Positions 15,382 to 24,549 are shown, numbered from the stretch's first letter. The stretch is DNA of 64,000 nucleotides from Anaerolineaceae bacterium UBA1363 (GCA_002306055.1 DBRR01000022.1:3679-67678); one strand, 5' to 3'. The notes: generated by a model from the sequence alone, not told the origin. Made by a program: numbers and translations.

Positions 15382-17836
15382 GACCTTAGCCATTGAAGGG
15401 ATGACTTGCGCAGCTTGTTCCGCTGCCGTGGAACGGGCAGTGCGTAAATTGCCCGGCGTGACGGAAGCGAACGTCAATTTGACTGCGGAAAACCTGCATT
15501 TGAGTTACGACGAATCGCAGGTTTCGCTGGACAGCGTTGTCCAGGCTGTGGACGATGCCGGCTACAAGGCTCTCATTCCATCTCAACATGCCCAACTGGA
15601 AGTCCATGGGATGACCTGTGCGTCCTGCTCAGCCACGGTGGAAAGGGTGGTAAGCAAGCTGCGCGGCGTGCAGAGTGCCAACGTCAACCTGGCTGCCGAA
15701 ACGCTCACGTTCGATTACGACCCAGCAGAGATTAGTCTGCAGCAGGTGGTCAGCGCGGTGGCGGAGGCTGGCTATCAAGCGATTCTGCCGGTTGATAACA
15801 CCATCGAGGAAGAACTTGACCGCAAAAAGGCGCATAAGGCGAAACGCCTGCAAAATTTGCAGCGGCGCTTTACTGTTAGTGCTATTTTGACCGTCCCGCT
15901 GTTATTACTATCAATGGGGCCTATGCTGGGGCTAAAGTTGCCCGCACTTTTTGACCCATCTATCAATCCGCTAAATAATGCGATAGCGCAGCTATTGCTG
16001 ACCACCCCCGTGGTAATCATGGGCTGGTCCTATTACGTCAACGGTTTCCGCAACCTGGTGAAGTTGCACCCCAATATGGACTCATTGATTGCCATCGGTA
16101 CTGGTTCTGCCTACCTTTACAGCTTGTACGCGCTTTGGCAAATCACCCAGGGTCAATTCCATTTTGCACATTCGCTTTACTTCGAGTCGGCAGCGGTTGT
16201 GTTGACGCTCATCACATTGGGTAAGTTCATGGAAGCCCGTGCCACTGGTAAGACCTCTGAAGCATTCCAAAAGCTGATGGCGCTTTCCCCCAAGAGAGCG
16301 CGCGTCATCCGCAACGGGCAAGAGGTCGAGATCGATGCCAGCCAGGTATTGGTGGGAGATGAGGTGGTGGTGCGCCCGGGCGAAAGCTTCCCGGTGGATG
16401 GGGTACTGGTGAAAGGGTCAACGACCGTGGATGAATCCATGCTGACCGGTGAAAGCCTACCGGTTGAGAAAACCATTGGCGACAATGTCACAGGGGCTTC
16501 GCTGAATATCAACGGGGCAGTGCACTTCAGGGCGACCAGGGTCGGTAAAGACACAGCTTTGGCGCAGATTATTCGCCTAGTTGAGAATGCTCAGGGGTCA
16601 AAGGCGCCGATAGCGAAGTTGGCGGACAAGATCTCGGGGATTTTTGTCCCGATTGTGATTGTGCTGGGAGTACTGGCAGCCCTGGGATGGGTGCTGATCG
16701 GTAACGAAAGCGTGGAATTCGGTTTGACGATTTTCGTGGCAGTGATGGTCATCGCCTGTCCGTGCGCGCTCGGGCTTGCCACGCCCACAGCTCTGACAGT
16801 GGGCATGGGCAAAGGGGCAGAACATGGCGTGTTAATCAAAAACGGTGATGCCCTTGAAAATGCTCAACAGGTGGACACGGTCCTGCTGGATAAAACTGGC
16901 ACCATCACCGAGGGCAAACCGGCTGTGACAGATGTGTTGCCGCTGGCGGGTCAGACTGAGCATGACTTGCTCGCGCTGGCTGGCGCAGCCGAAAAAGGCT
17001 CTGAACATCCTCTGGGCAAAGCAATTTTACGGGCAGCCGAAGCGCAAGGCTTGAGCCTGCCGGAAGTCAGCGGCTTCAGGGCTTTGCCTGGCATGGGCGT
17101 TGTCGTCGATTACGAAGGCAAATCGCTGCGCATCGGCAATCAAAAAATGATCGAAGAATTCCTTTCTCTGGATGAGAGAGCTCTGAAGCTCGGTCAGGAC
17201 CTGGCAAATGACGGCAAAACGCCGATGTTTGCGGTGCTTGATAACAAACTCGTGGGCATCATTGCCGTAGCAGATACGGTCAAACCCGACAGCCAGGATG
17301 CGATCAAACAGTTGCATAAAATGGGCGTGCAGGTTGCGATGGTCACGGGGGATAACCGCCGCACAGCGGAGGCGATCGGACGCATGATGGGCCTGGATCA
17401 AGTTTTCAGCGAGGTGCTGCCCGATCAGAAGGCTGGGATTGTCAACCAATTGAAATCGGAAGGGCGATTTGTGGCGATGGTTGGCGACGGCATCAACGAC
17501 GCACCTGCCCTGGCGACTGCGGATGTTGGTATCGCGATTGGCACCGGAACGGATGTTGCCATCGCTTCAGCCGATATCGTGCTGATGCGCTCGACGCTCA
17601 TGGATGTGCCGGTAGCGATCGATCTGAGCAAGAAGACCCTGCGCAACATCAAACAAAACCTATTCTGGGCGTTCGCATACAACGTGATCGGAATCCCGAT
17701 TGCGATGGGCGTGCTGCACCTGTTTGGCGGGCCACTGCTAAACCCGATGATCGCCGGTGCTGCGATGAGCCTGAGCTCTGTTTCCGTGGTGACAAATGCC
17801 CTGAGACTGAGGGGCTACCGCTTCAACGCTGTGTAA
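15371..17836 (+). CDS. copA: Copper-exporting P-type ATPase
   Basis: 821-residue P1B-1 ATPase that pumps copper(I) out of the cell using ATP. Two N-terminal heavy-metal domains carry GMTCAACS (Cys 13 and 16) and GMTCASCS (Cys 83 and 86). Eight membrane helices follow, with the transport site CPC near residue 463, the phosphorylated Asp in DKTGT near 507, the actuator motif TGES, the HP motif SEHPLGKA, and GDGINDAP. The C-terminal helices carry N and M-S-S residues (FAYNVIGIP, AGAAMSLSSVSVV) typical of copper pumps. It is induced with copY from the cop box. No copper chaperone gene copZ is adjacent. Confidence 0.96.
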   Translation: MKTKTLAIEGMTCAACSAAVERAVRKLPGVTEANVNLTAENLHLSYDESQVSLDSVVQAVDDAGYKALIPSQHAQLEVHGMTCASCSATVERVVSKLRGVQSANVNLAAETLTFDYDPAEISLQQVVSAVAEAGYQAILPVDNTIEEELDRKKAHKAKRLQNLQRRFTVSAILTVPLLLLSMGPMLGLKLPALFDPSINPLNNAIAQLLLTTPVVIMGWSYYVNGFRNLVKLHPNMDSLIAIGTGSAYLYSLYALWQITQGQFHFAHSLYFESAAVVLTLITLGKFMEARATGKTSEAFQKLMALSPKRARVIRNGQEVEIDASQVLVGDEVVVRPGESFPVDGVLVKGSTTVDESMLTGESLPVEKTIGDNVTGASLNINGAVHFRATRVGKDTALAQIIRLVENAQGSKAPIAKLADKISGIFVPIVIVLGVLAALGWVLIGNESVEFGLTIFVAVMVIACPCALGLATPTALTVGMGKGAEHGVLIKNGDALENAQQVDTVLLDKTGTITEGKPAVTDVLPLAGQTEHDLLALAGAAEKGSEHPLGKAILRAAEAQGLSLPEVSGFRALPGMGVVVDYEGKSLRIGNQKMIEEFLSLDERALKLGQDLANDGKTPMFAVLDNKLVGIIAVADTVKPDSQDAIKQLHKMGVQVAMVTGDNRRTAEAIGRMMGLDQVFSEVLPDQKAGIVNQLKSEGRFVAMVGDGINDAPALATADVGIAIGTGTDVAIASADIVLMRSTLMDVPVAIDLSKKTLRNIKQNLFWAFAYNVIGIPIAMGVLHLFGGPLLNPMIAGAAMSLSSVSVVTNALRLRGYRFNAV

Positions 17837-17895
17837 ATCGCGCTTCGGGGAGCGTTTCTGTTTACGGTGGCTGTGTTGAGGGTTTTGTTCTACCG

Positions 17896-17924
17896 AAAAA
17901 AACTGGCAATTTTGGAACTGCCAG
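17896..17924 (-). terminator. Terminator of the MFS gene
   Basis: Minus strand: stem CTGGCA/TGCCAG with a ten-base loop, then seven T, placed shortly after the MFS stop codon and between it and the convergent copA. Confidence 0.8.
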
Positions 17925-17946
17925 CTCTCATGTCACATTTATGGCA

Positions 17947-19116
17947 CTAAACTTTGCGGCGTAAGCCGATGTTCCTGACGGACATGAACGCAAAGCATAC
18001 GCCAAGCAGAGCGATGATGACATTAACAGAAAGCATCGCTTTCATGCCGCTCAGTTCCAGTATCCATCCTCCACTCAAGCTGCCCAATACCGTTCCTGCA
18101 GCCATCATACTGGTCATGTAAGCCTGACCGGTCGTCTGATCCTTTTTTGCGATAGCTTCGGATGTATAAAAAACGGAGGCGGAAGCAAAAAGCGCAAAGC
18201 TGATCATTTGCGTGACCTGGATCAAATAGATCATGAAAACACTGCTTGATAGCGCGTACATCAGAGCTTTCAGCGCAAAACCGATGGCTGCTGTCAGCAT
18301 CAACGTTCTGGGTCGAAAACGTTTTAGCAGTTTCGTAAAACCGAACAACACCGGCACTTCTACAACCGCCTGGATTGCCAGCGCAATTCCAAGCTGACTG
18401 CTGTTTCCGCCCAGGGATTGGATGATCTGCAATAAATACGTATTCAAAATATTATGCGTTGTCAGCATCAGCAAACATGCCAGCAGCATCAAGGTGAAAG
18501 CCGGGTAACGAAGGAGAAAACCTTTTTCCAAGCCCTTTACTCTCGGTGCTTTCTCGACAGGCTCTTTCGTGGAAGGCATGAGAAAAACGACAAGAATGAA
18601 GAGCAGCGCTATCAATATTCCGGAGATTGGTACCATTTCGACCCCGAATTTTTCAGCCAGCACGCCAATCACAAGTGCCAAAAGCGCATACAGACCAGAC
18701 CCAATCCCTCTGGCTACGCCAAAATTGATATATTCTCCCGCGTAGCTGTAATAAAAATTAGCGCTGTTGATGAATGGCATCATGGTATTCCCCAGCAAGA
18801 TCAACAAACCCATAAACACAGCGCCAGCCCAGGCTCCCGGTACGAAGGGCATGACAATGCAGATCACCAAGTAGGGTATGGCCAGCATCAGGATCATATT
18901 GCGCCAGGTAAGGCGGCTGCTCCGGTCAGTGATTCCTCCCAGCAGAGGCTGAAGCAAGGCTGCAAGGATGCCAAAAAATGCCGTCACAGTGCCAATTTCC
19001 GCATTTCCCAGGCCACGACCCTGAAGATACAAAGAGATGAAGCCGGAGGATACACAAAATAGCATCCAGAACAGACCCTGCAATGCCATATACCGATTAT
19101 TGATGGTGATTTTCAC
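17947..19116 (-). CDS. MFS transporter, sugar/nucleoside:proton symporter-like
   Basis: 389 residues with twelve predicted membrane helices. The N-terminal RYMALQGLFWMLFCVSSGFI, then YLQGRGLGNAEIGTVTAFFG, and GGITDRSSR (the loop 2-3 signature) match the LacY/nucleoside:H+ symporter branch of the major facilitator superfamily, which holds 3-phenylpropionate and oligosaccharide carriers. The cytoplasmic central loop (STKEPVEKAPRVKGLEKG) is short. The substrate is unknown and no catabolic genes adjoin. It is a single gene with its own terminator. Confidence 0.85.
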   Translation of the reverse strand: MKITINNRYMALQGLFWMLFCVSSGFISLYLQGRGLGNAEIGTVTAFFGILAALLQPLLGGITDRSSRLTWRNMILMLAIPYLVICIVMPFVPGAWAGAVFMGLLILLGNTMMPFINSANFYYSYAGEYINFGVARGIGSGLYALLALVIGVLAEKFGVEMVPISGILIALLFILVVFLMPSTKEPVEKAPRVKGLEKGFLLRYPAFTLMLLACLLMLTTHNILNTYLLQIIQSLGGNSSQLGIALAIQAVVEVPVLFGFTKLLKRFRPRTLMLTAAIGFALKALMYALSSSVFMIYLIQVTQMISFALFASASVFYTSEAIAKKDQTTGQAYMTSMMAAGTVLGSLSGGWILELSGMKAMLSVNVIIALLGVCFAFMSVRNIGLRRKV

Positions 19117-19322
19117 GATATCTCAGCCTGGATGTGCGAGTTCATTTGCATTGTTCCAAATTTTCCAACGTTAATATTTTAAGATCATAAAAGAGCGTTT
19201 TCATCCCACTTGCTCCCTCAAAGAGGCTCGCAACCAGTATTGTATGGACAATTTAGGCTGTGGTATTTGTATTGTAAGAATTGGGATATCCGATTTTCTG
19301 TTTTCAGATTGTCACCTTGAGT

Positions 19323-19832
19323 TTATTGCTCAGGCTCTACTTTTTTCGATAATAGAACTCGCTCAATCAAGTGATTAGCTAATACTAAAAGTTGTAGTGC
19401 GTGCTGCTCAGTGTCTTCCCATTCGGACTCATGCGCTCTTGGATTTCTGATACCAGTCATACACCCAGATAGTATAGACATATAACCTAATTGCTCATCT
19501 TTCTCAGAAGTGCTTAATCCCTCGTTTAGCTTTAAAATTGGTTTATTACCTGAAAATGCTTTTTGCATCAGGCTTGCCCCGGATAGGCCAGTCGCAGATA
19601 AGTCAGCTTTATTCTTAACTACATTTTCTAATAACTTAAATGCTTCCTCCACTGAACGAGCATAATGTCCATCTTTGAACAGTTTTTCTGTTCTATTCCT
19701 TAACGTATTATCTGTCACTAATGCATCGTAGAGGATAACTGTTTGCGGATTATGCGGTTCTGATGCTCCTAAAGCAACCAGCTCTGTGTGCATCCTCTTT
19801 GCGACTGATAACCCATAGGAGGGTAAATTCAT
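19323..19832 (-). CDS. Ymh/TIGR02391 family protein
   Basis: 169 residues matching the uncharacterised Hypoth_Ymh family. Marks: KLFKDGHYARSVEEAFKLLE (about 55-74), SGASLMQKAFSGNKPILKLN (about 88-107), DEQLGYMSILSGCMTGIRNP (about 116-135) followed by RAHE, and LLVLANHLIERVL. The conserved R-N-P-R-A-H-E motif resembles HEPN-type R-x4-6-H ribonuclease motifs, so a nuclease or abortive-infection role is possible but unproven. It overlaps the upstream DUF5343 gene by four bases (ATGA), so the two are translated together. A+T content is higher than in guaA and the MFS gene on either side. Confidence 0.83.
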   Translation of the reverse strand: MNLPSYGLSVAKRMHTELVALGASEPHNPQTVILYDALVTDNTLRNRTEKLFKDGHYARSVEEAFKLLENVVKNKADLSATGLSGASLMQKAFSGNKPILKLNEGLSTSEKDEQLGYMSILSGCMTGIRNPRAHESEWEDTEQHALQLLVLANHLIERVLLSKKVEPEQ

Positions 19833-20515
19833 TTACCATCCTCTCCATAAAAATGTTTTGCCATGCTAGCAAATATAGTTTCAATTTGCTCTGGTGTTGA
19901 GTCTGGGGATATATGTATCTGTAAGTCTATGTGTAGATTTGGTCGAACTGCTCGTGAGTTTATATTTAAGGGCGGCAAATCTTTATTCTCTAGCCTTTCA
20001 GTAACTTGAGCAGAAGCGGCTACATTTGATGATTGCTTTCTTGCTCCTTTTGTGGCAGCAACACTCTTTTTTTGTGAAATCTCTTTTTCTTTTATTTCAC
20101 CACTTTTTAACAATATAAAAAGTGCTACCATTTTATTAGCAGCGACTTGCCCTACACCGTTACGCATAAACCAATTTTTCGCACTATTTCTATCTACTGT
20201 TGAATTGGGAAATAACTCCAATAACTCAGTTGGATACACATTTCTTATGATTACAGAACACGCTTCTCCATATTTGTCATCTAGCCGCCAGTCATTTGCC
20301 AATGCAGTCGGTTTATTTTCATCATCGAGCAACCCCATTCGTTTCATGGGATAGATCACGTTGCTATTTGCTGAAGCATCACTGCCTAACGAGAGCAATG
20401 TCGTTATATAAGAAGGTGTCACAGTAGTGGGCATACTCGCCTTAAACTTATTCCTTATCGCCCACCAGTTTTTTTCTGGAATCATGGGGTAGCTATTATT
20501 GTTTTGTTCTGCCAT
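19829..20515 (-). CDS. DUF5343 domain protein
   Basis: 228 residues. The N-terminal 130 residues (TVTPSYITTLLSLGSDASAN, NVIYPMKRMGLLDDENKPTA, then WRLDDKYGEACSVII) match DUF5343, a winged-helix-like domain of unknown function. A low-complexity linker rich in Lys, Ser and Ala leads to a C-terminal segment (LHIDLQIHISPDSTPEQIET) that looks like a small alpha-beta oligomerisation unit. DUF5343 proteins are often encoded beside Ymh-family proteins, as here. This pairing, the A+T-rich sequence and the position between housekeeping genes suggest an acquired two-gene unit, probably for phage defence (inference). About 250 bases upstream are without genes. Confidence 0.8.
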   Translation of the reverse strand: MAEQNNNSYPMIPEKNWWAIRNKFKASMPTTVTPSYITTLLSLGSDASANSNVIYPMKRMGLLDDENKPTALANDWRLDDKYGEACSVIIRNVYPTELLELFPNSTVDRNSAKNWFMRNGVGQVAANKMVALFILLKSGEIKEKEISQKKSVAATKGARKQSSNVAASAQVTERLENKDLPPLNINSRAVRPNLHIDLQIHISPDSTPEQIETIFASMAKHFYGEDGK

Positions 20516-20769
20516 CGTCAGTTACTCCTTTTACTTCTGTGATCATTTATGCTTGTTTTGGATAATTCTGAATCAGCCAACCCAACGCTTACTTAGCAAA
20601 AAAGTCAGAAATTTAGCAAGTTTCATTCATTTATACAGAGAAACCATGTAATCAAGTAACACAATTGTACACGATTCACTTATTCTTGCTCTACTATTTC
20701 TTTACATGGTGTTAGAGATTTTATCTCCAACGAATTAATCAAGGTATGCATAATTGAAGTTAGTACCAT

Positions 20770-22332
20770 CTACTCCCACTCGACCGTTGCAGGGGGTTTG
20801 GAGCTGATGTCGTAAACCACGCGGTTCACGCCCGGAACTTCGTTCACAATGCGGTTGGAGACCCTCGCGAGCAAATCGTATGGCAGGCGCGCCCAATCGG
20901 CAGTCATGAAATCGATGGAAGTGATCGCGCGCAGGGCGATGGCCTCGGAATAGGTGCGCTGGTCGCCCATCACACCCACCGACCTCACCGGCAGCAGGAC
21001 CGCGAAAGCCTGAGAGCTGCCGCTTATCTTTCCATCCTTGTCGATGTGCATATGCATCAAGTCTGCTTTTTCCAGCTCTTCGTTGAAGATGGCGTCAGCA
21101 TGGCGGACGATCTCGATCCGTTCGGGGGTCACCTCCCCGAGCACCCTGACTGCCAGACCGGGTCCGGGGAACGGCTGGCGCCAGACCAGCTCGGGCGGCA
21201 GCCCAAGCGCTTTTCCGACTGCCCGGACTTCATCCTTGAAAAGGCTGCGCAGCGGCTCAATCAGCTTGAACTTCAGGTCTTTCGGCAACCCGCCAACGTT
21301 ATGATGCGATTTGATGCGGTGAGCTTCTGAGACTCCGATTCCTTTAGATTCGATTACGTCCGGGTAGATCGTACCCTGGGCGAGGAATTCGTGTTCTTCC
21401 AGGCCTGCCACGGCAGCTTCAAACTCGCGAATAAAACTCTCGCCGATGATTTTGCGCTTTTCTTCAGGGTCTGTAACACCTGCGAGTTTGGCGAAATAGC
21501 GCTCTGAGGCATCCACCATGATCAGATGATCACCGAGAATCGGGCGGAAAACCTGCTCGATTTGCTCTGGTTCACCCTGACGCATCAGACCGGTGTTGAT
21601 GAACACTGCTGTCACGTGATCGCCGATGGCTTTTTGTACCAGGGAGGTGGTGACGGCTGAATCCACGCCCCCGCTCAGCGCTGACAGGACACGTCCATTT
21701 CCAACCTGCAATTGGATGGCTTTAACACTTTCTTCGATGATGGAGCCCGGGGTCCAGCCTGGCTGGCAATTGCAGATCCTGAGGACGAAATTGCGTAAGA
21801 TCTCCTCGCCGTGCTGGGTGTGGTGAACCTCGGGGTGGAATTGCAGCCCGAAACGCTTGCTGGGCTCATCCATCATCGCGGCAAAGGGGCTGTTGGGGGA
21901 GGTCGCCAGGCAGGAGAACCCAGGGGGCAACTCCGTGACGTGGTCTCCGTGCGACATCCATACGATTTGCTTACCCTGGGGCAGCAGCGGGTTAGCCGCA
22001 GGCACGTCCAGCTCGGTCAATCCGTACTCATGTTCGGTGCTTTGAAGCACTTTACCGCCGAGTTTGTAGGTGAGGGCTTGCATGCCGTAGCAAATGCCCA
22101 GGATAGGTAAGCCGCTATCAAGGACGTAATCCTGGATGTACGGGGCTCCTTCAGCATAAATGGATTGGGGTCCGCCCGAGAGGATGATGCCCTTGGTGTG
22201 ACCGTCGAGTGCTTCCTCTTTATTTGCGTGCCATGGCAGCAGCTCGCAGTAAACCTGCATATCGCGAATTCGGCGACCGATCAATTGGGTGTATTGGGAT
22301 CCAAAGTCCAGAATGACGATTCGATCGCTCAT
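20770..22332 (-). CDS. guaA: GMP synthase (glutamine-hydrolysing)
   Basis: 520-residue enzyme converting XMP to GMP with glutamine and ATP. The N-terminal class I glutamine amidotransferase has the nucleophile Cys in ILGICYGMQ (near residue 83) and the His/Glu pair in FGLQFHPEVHHT (about 166-177). The ATP pyrophosphatase domain starts with the P-loop LSALSGGVDSAV (about 217-228). The C-terminal dimerisation domain ends with NRVVYDISSKPPATVEWE, the standard GuaA ending. Length is normal. It lies nine bases downstream of xpt, forming a purine salvage/GMP operon. Confidence 0.97.
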   Translation of the reverse strand: MSDRIVILDFGSQYTQLIGRRIRDMQVYCELLPWHANKEEALDGHTKGIILSGGPQSIYAEGAPYIQDYVLDSGLPILGICYGMQALTYKLGGKVLQSTEHEYGLTELDVPAANPLLPQGKQIVWMSHGDHVTELPPGFSCLATSPNSPFAAMMDEPSKRFGLQFHPEVHHTQHGEEILRNFVLRICNCQPGWTPGSIIEESVKAIQLQVGNGRVLSALSGGVDSAVTTSLVQKAIGDHVTAVFINTGLMRQGEPEQIEQVFRPILGDHLIMVDASERYFAKLAGVTDPEEKRKIIGESFIREFEAAVAGLEEHEFLAQGTIYPDVIESKGIGVSEAHRIKSHHNVGGLPKDLKFKLIEPLRSLFKDEVRAVGKALGLPPELVWRQPFPGPGLAVRVLGEVTPERIEIVRHADAIFNEELEKADLMHMHIDKDGKISGSSQAFAVLLPVRSVGVMGDQRTYSEAIALRAITSIDFMTADWARLPYDLLARVSNRIVNEVPGVNRVVYDISSKPPATVEWE

Positions 22333-22341
22333 GTCGGATCC

Positions 22342-22926
22342 TTAGGCTGCGAATTCGTCGGTAAAAATGATTTGCCCGTCATCCATGGAGCTGATCGAGA
22401 CCAGCGAGTGCACCGGAACACCCAGGTAAGCCAACTTATTCCGTCCACCTTCAAAGGTTTTTTCGATCAAAGTGCCGATGCCGACCACTTTCGAGCCAGC
22501 TGTCTGCGCGAGACGGACCAGTCCGATGATGGTCGCGCCGGATGCCAGGAAATCGTCAATGATCAAAATTTCCTCATCGCGAAGCAGATATTCAGGTGAG
22601 ACGATCAATTCGGTGTTGTGCCCTTTGGTGTGGGAGGGTGCTACGGTGATGTAGACTTCGCTTGGCATGGTGACTGGTTTGGTCTTGCGCGCATAGACCA
22701 CTGGCAATTTGAGATATTTCCCCGCCATGAGCGCAGGGGCAATGCCGGATATCTCCGCAGTGAGGATCTTGACGGCAGTTGTGCCAGCGAAAAGGCGGGC
22801 AAACTCCGCACCACAGGCATCCATCAGGATGGGATCCACCTGGTGATTAATGAAACGATCGACTTTGAGGATACCTTTTCCGAGATTCTTGCCCTCGGCC
22901 AGGATGCGCTGCTTCAAAAGATCCAT
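22342..22926 (-). CDS. xpt: Xanthine phosphoribosyltransferase
   Basis: 194 residues. Converts xanthine and PRPP to XMP, the substrate of the next gene, guaA. The PRPP-binding motif is ILIIDDFLASGATI (about 128-141). KVDRFINHQVDPILMDACG at the N-terminus and VIEKTF-like GTLIEKTFEGGR are close to B. subtilis Xpt. ATG 22926 (MDLLKQRILAEG) matches the family start and has GGAATGGAG upstream; a start at 22962 would add residues not found in relatives. The arrangement xpt-guaA makes a xanthine-to-GMP salvage unit. A hairpin with an embedded TATAAT precedes it; no purine riboswitch core was recognised. Confidence 0.94.
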   Translation of the reverse strand: MDLLKQRILAEGKNLGKGILKVDRFINHQVDPILMDACGAEFARLFAGTTAVKILTAEISGIAPALMAGKYLKLPVVYARKTKPVTMPSEVYITVAPSHTKGHNTELIVSPEYLLRDEEILIIDDFLASGATIIGLVRLAQTAGSKVVGIGTLIEKTFEGGRNKLAYLGVPVHSLVSISSMDDGQIIFTDEFAA

Positions 22927-23003
22927 AAACTCGCTCCATTCCCATTTCTGGATTAACATCAATCAAGCACAAAGAAAAGAACCTTTTGTGTTTGTTGCTG
23001 GCA

Positions 23004-23047
23004 ATTATAACAGCCGGCTCTTGCTTTGAAGGGCAAAAACCGGCTGT
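23004..23047 (-). promoter_or_regulatory. xpt -10 box behind an inverted repeat
   Basis: An 8-bp perfect inverted repeat, ACAGCCGG/CCGGCTGT (23010-23017 and 23040-23047), with a second inner stem TTGC/GCAA. On the minus strand it is followed directly by TATAAT (23009-23004), then a 70-base leader to xpt. It may be the phzF transcript end or an operator covering the -35 region of xpt. Confidence 0.45.
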
Positions 23048-23068
23048 CAGGGTCAATTAAAAGGATGA

Positions 23069-23869
23069 TTACTGGCGCAAAATCTCGCCAGAAAACAGGG
23101 TTACAGCTTTCCCAGCCAGATAGACACGGTCTTTTCCCAATCGGCACCAAACGGTGCCGCCGCGGGATGATGCCTGGTAGGCAACTAACTTATCTTTGTT
23201 GAGTTTGGGCGCCCAATAGGGTGTCAGGATGCAATGACCTAGTCCGGTCACCGGATCTTCAGGAATGCCGGTGCGAGGGGAGAAGAAGCGTGAAACGAAA
23301 TCGAACTTACCATCAGTAGCCTGGGCTGTGATGATCAGATCGGTTTCTTCAAGGCTGGCAATTTTCTTGAAGTCAGGTTCAAATGCTTCAACTGCAGTTT
23401 GATCTGCGATCTCAGCAAGCAAGATTGCTTTATCTTCTGAGTGGGCAACTGCCAGGGGAGCCTGCCCGAGGATTTCCTCGAGCAGTGGAGTGGACTCAGC
23501 AGGAACAGGCTGGATTAGGGGCATATCGAGCTCAATCGTACCGTGGTCGAAAGTAGCGGTAATCACGCCGCTCTTGGTATGAAAGAAGATGGTTTCATCT
23601 GGATCGTAAAAGCCTAATTCAAACAAAATGTGTGCCGAGGCAAGCGTGGCATGTCCGCAGAGGTCGACCTCTGTGCTGGGGGTGAACCAGCGCAGATTGT
23701 AGTCATTGCCCTTGGGACTGAGAAAAGCTGTTTCGGAGAGTCGCATCTCCGTAGCAATGGCTTGCATCCAGGCATCATCGCGGGGTTGTTCCAACAAACA
23801 GACGCCGGCTGGATTGCCTTTGAAGGGTTTAACGGTGAACGAGTCAACGTGAAAGATAGGTGTCTTCAT
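23069..23869 (-). CDS. PhzF family isomerase/epimerase-like protein
   Basis: 266 residues with the diaminopimelate-epimerase-like double barrel of the PhzF family. The N-terminal IFHVDSFTVKPFKGNPAGVC (residues about 4-23), the catalytic Glu in MRLSETAFL (about 48), TPSTEVDLCGHATLASAH, and GIPEDPVTGLGHC near 205-217 are the family signatures. Members isomerise small metabolites, but most have no assigned substrate; the phenazine pathway is absent here. ATG 23869 with GGAG before it is preferred to an upstream codon. It stands alone, 142 bases from xpt. Confidence 0.9.
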   Translation of the reverse strand: MKTPIFHVDSFTVKPFKGNPAGVCLLEQPRDDAWMQAIATEMRLSETAFLSPKGNDYNLRWFTPSTEVDLCGHATLASAHILFELGFYDPDETIFFHTKSGVITATFDHGTIELDMPLIQPVPAESTPLLEEILGQAPLAVAHSEDKAILLAEIADQTAVEAFEPDFKKIASLEETDLIITAQATDGKFDFVSRFFSPRTGIPEDPVTGLGHCILTPYWAPKLNKDKLVAYQASSRGGTVWCRLGKDRVYLAGKAVTLFSGEILRQ

Positions 23870-23948
23870 GCCAATCTCCAATTACTTTGTTTAATTTTAC
23901 CCGTTTTGTTTGCGCTTGCAAGATAAGATTCTTTCGTATTCTTTCGTA

Positions 23949-23970
23949 CGGATGGGCTTTAGTCCATCCG
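23949..23970. repeat. REP-like hairpin 1
   Basis: Stem CGGATGG/CCATCCG, flanked by TTTCGTA on the left. Confidence 0.5.
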
Positions 23971-23993
23971 CTTTGCTGGATTGTCGGACTCCT

Positions 23994-24019
23994 TACGGTG
24001 GGAGTAAACCCCCACCGTA
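23994..24019. repeat. REP-like hairpin 2
   Basis: 9-bp stem TACGGTGGG/CCCACCGTA with loop AGTAAACC, followed by CGAAGTA. Confidence 0.6.
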
Positions 24020-24286
24020 CGAAGTATACCTGACCGTACGAAGCAAATAACATTTCGTATGGATGATGCAAGATAAGAGTCTGACCAGTCTCTGAGTTTT
24101 GATTACAAATTGAATCCCAAAAGGAACTTTTGTGACAGGCTCTGATATTTGTAATCCATGAGGTCGCTCGCAAAGACAGGAAGGTCCAAACGATTATCTC
24201 GGACAAGCAAAAGATGGCGCTTTGCTTGCCCATATATCTAGCGAATGGAGTTCAAATTTGCTCAATGCGTCATTAGAAATGCTCGG

Positions 24287-24308
24287 CGGAGGGAGTAAAC
24301 CCCCTCCG
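24287..24308. repeat. REP-like hairpin 3
   Basis: Stem CGGAGGG/CCCTCCG with loop AGTAAACC, followed by TACAAAGTA; clearly the same family as hairpin 2. Confidence 0.6.
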
Positions 24309-24382
24309 TACAAAGTATGCTTTCTTAAACTCAACCTACATTTCCATCAGAAAATTGCCACATTGTGTCGCGCCTAATGCTT

Positions 24383-24409
24383 GGGGGAGGGAGTAAACCC
24401 CTTTCGTAC
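24383..24409. repeat. REP-like hairpin 4
   Basis: GGGGGAGGGAGTAAACCCCT followed by TTCGTAC; a diverged copy with a weaker stem. Confidence 0.5.
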
Positions 24410-24536
24410 AAAACCTCCTTTTCGTCTTTGGAAGAAGAAATTCGGTGCTGAAAAAAACCTAATACGAAAAAATGTCACAGCCCATTTTGCATAACCTCTT
24501 ACTTTAGCCAAGAGTGGCACAACCGCTCCTTACGGG

Positions 24537-24542
24537 TATAAT
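24537..24542 (+). promoter_or_regulatory. -10 box, predicted leaderless start
   Basis: TATAAT ends seven bases before the ATG at 24550; no ribosome binding site lies between. Confidence 0.5.
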
Positions 24543-24549
24543 CCAACTC

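Larger units (their letters stand above)
23870..24536. other. Intergenic field of palindromic repeats
   Basis: About 650 bases without a gene. It contains at least four hairpin units with a common pattern: a G-rich arm, GAGTAAACC, a C-rich arm, and CGTAC followed by AA. They are listed separately. The spacers (TTTCGTAC, CGTACGAAG, CGTACAAAG) are themselves related. The array looks like a REP-like family. No tyrosine-HUH transposase (RAYT) is in the window. Confidence 0.6.

Noticed and set aside
22927..23068. Purine riboswitch before xpt
   Set aside because: The conserved three-way junction sequence is not recognisable; only a simple long hairpin and a promoter are seen.
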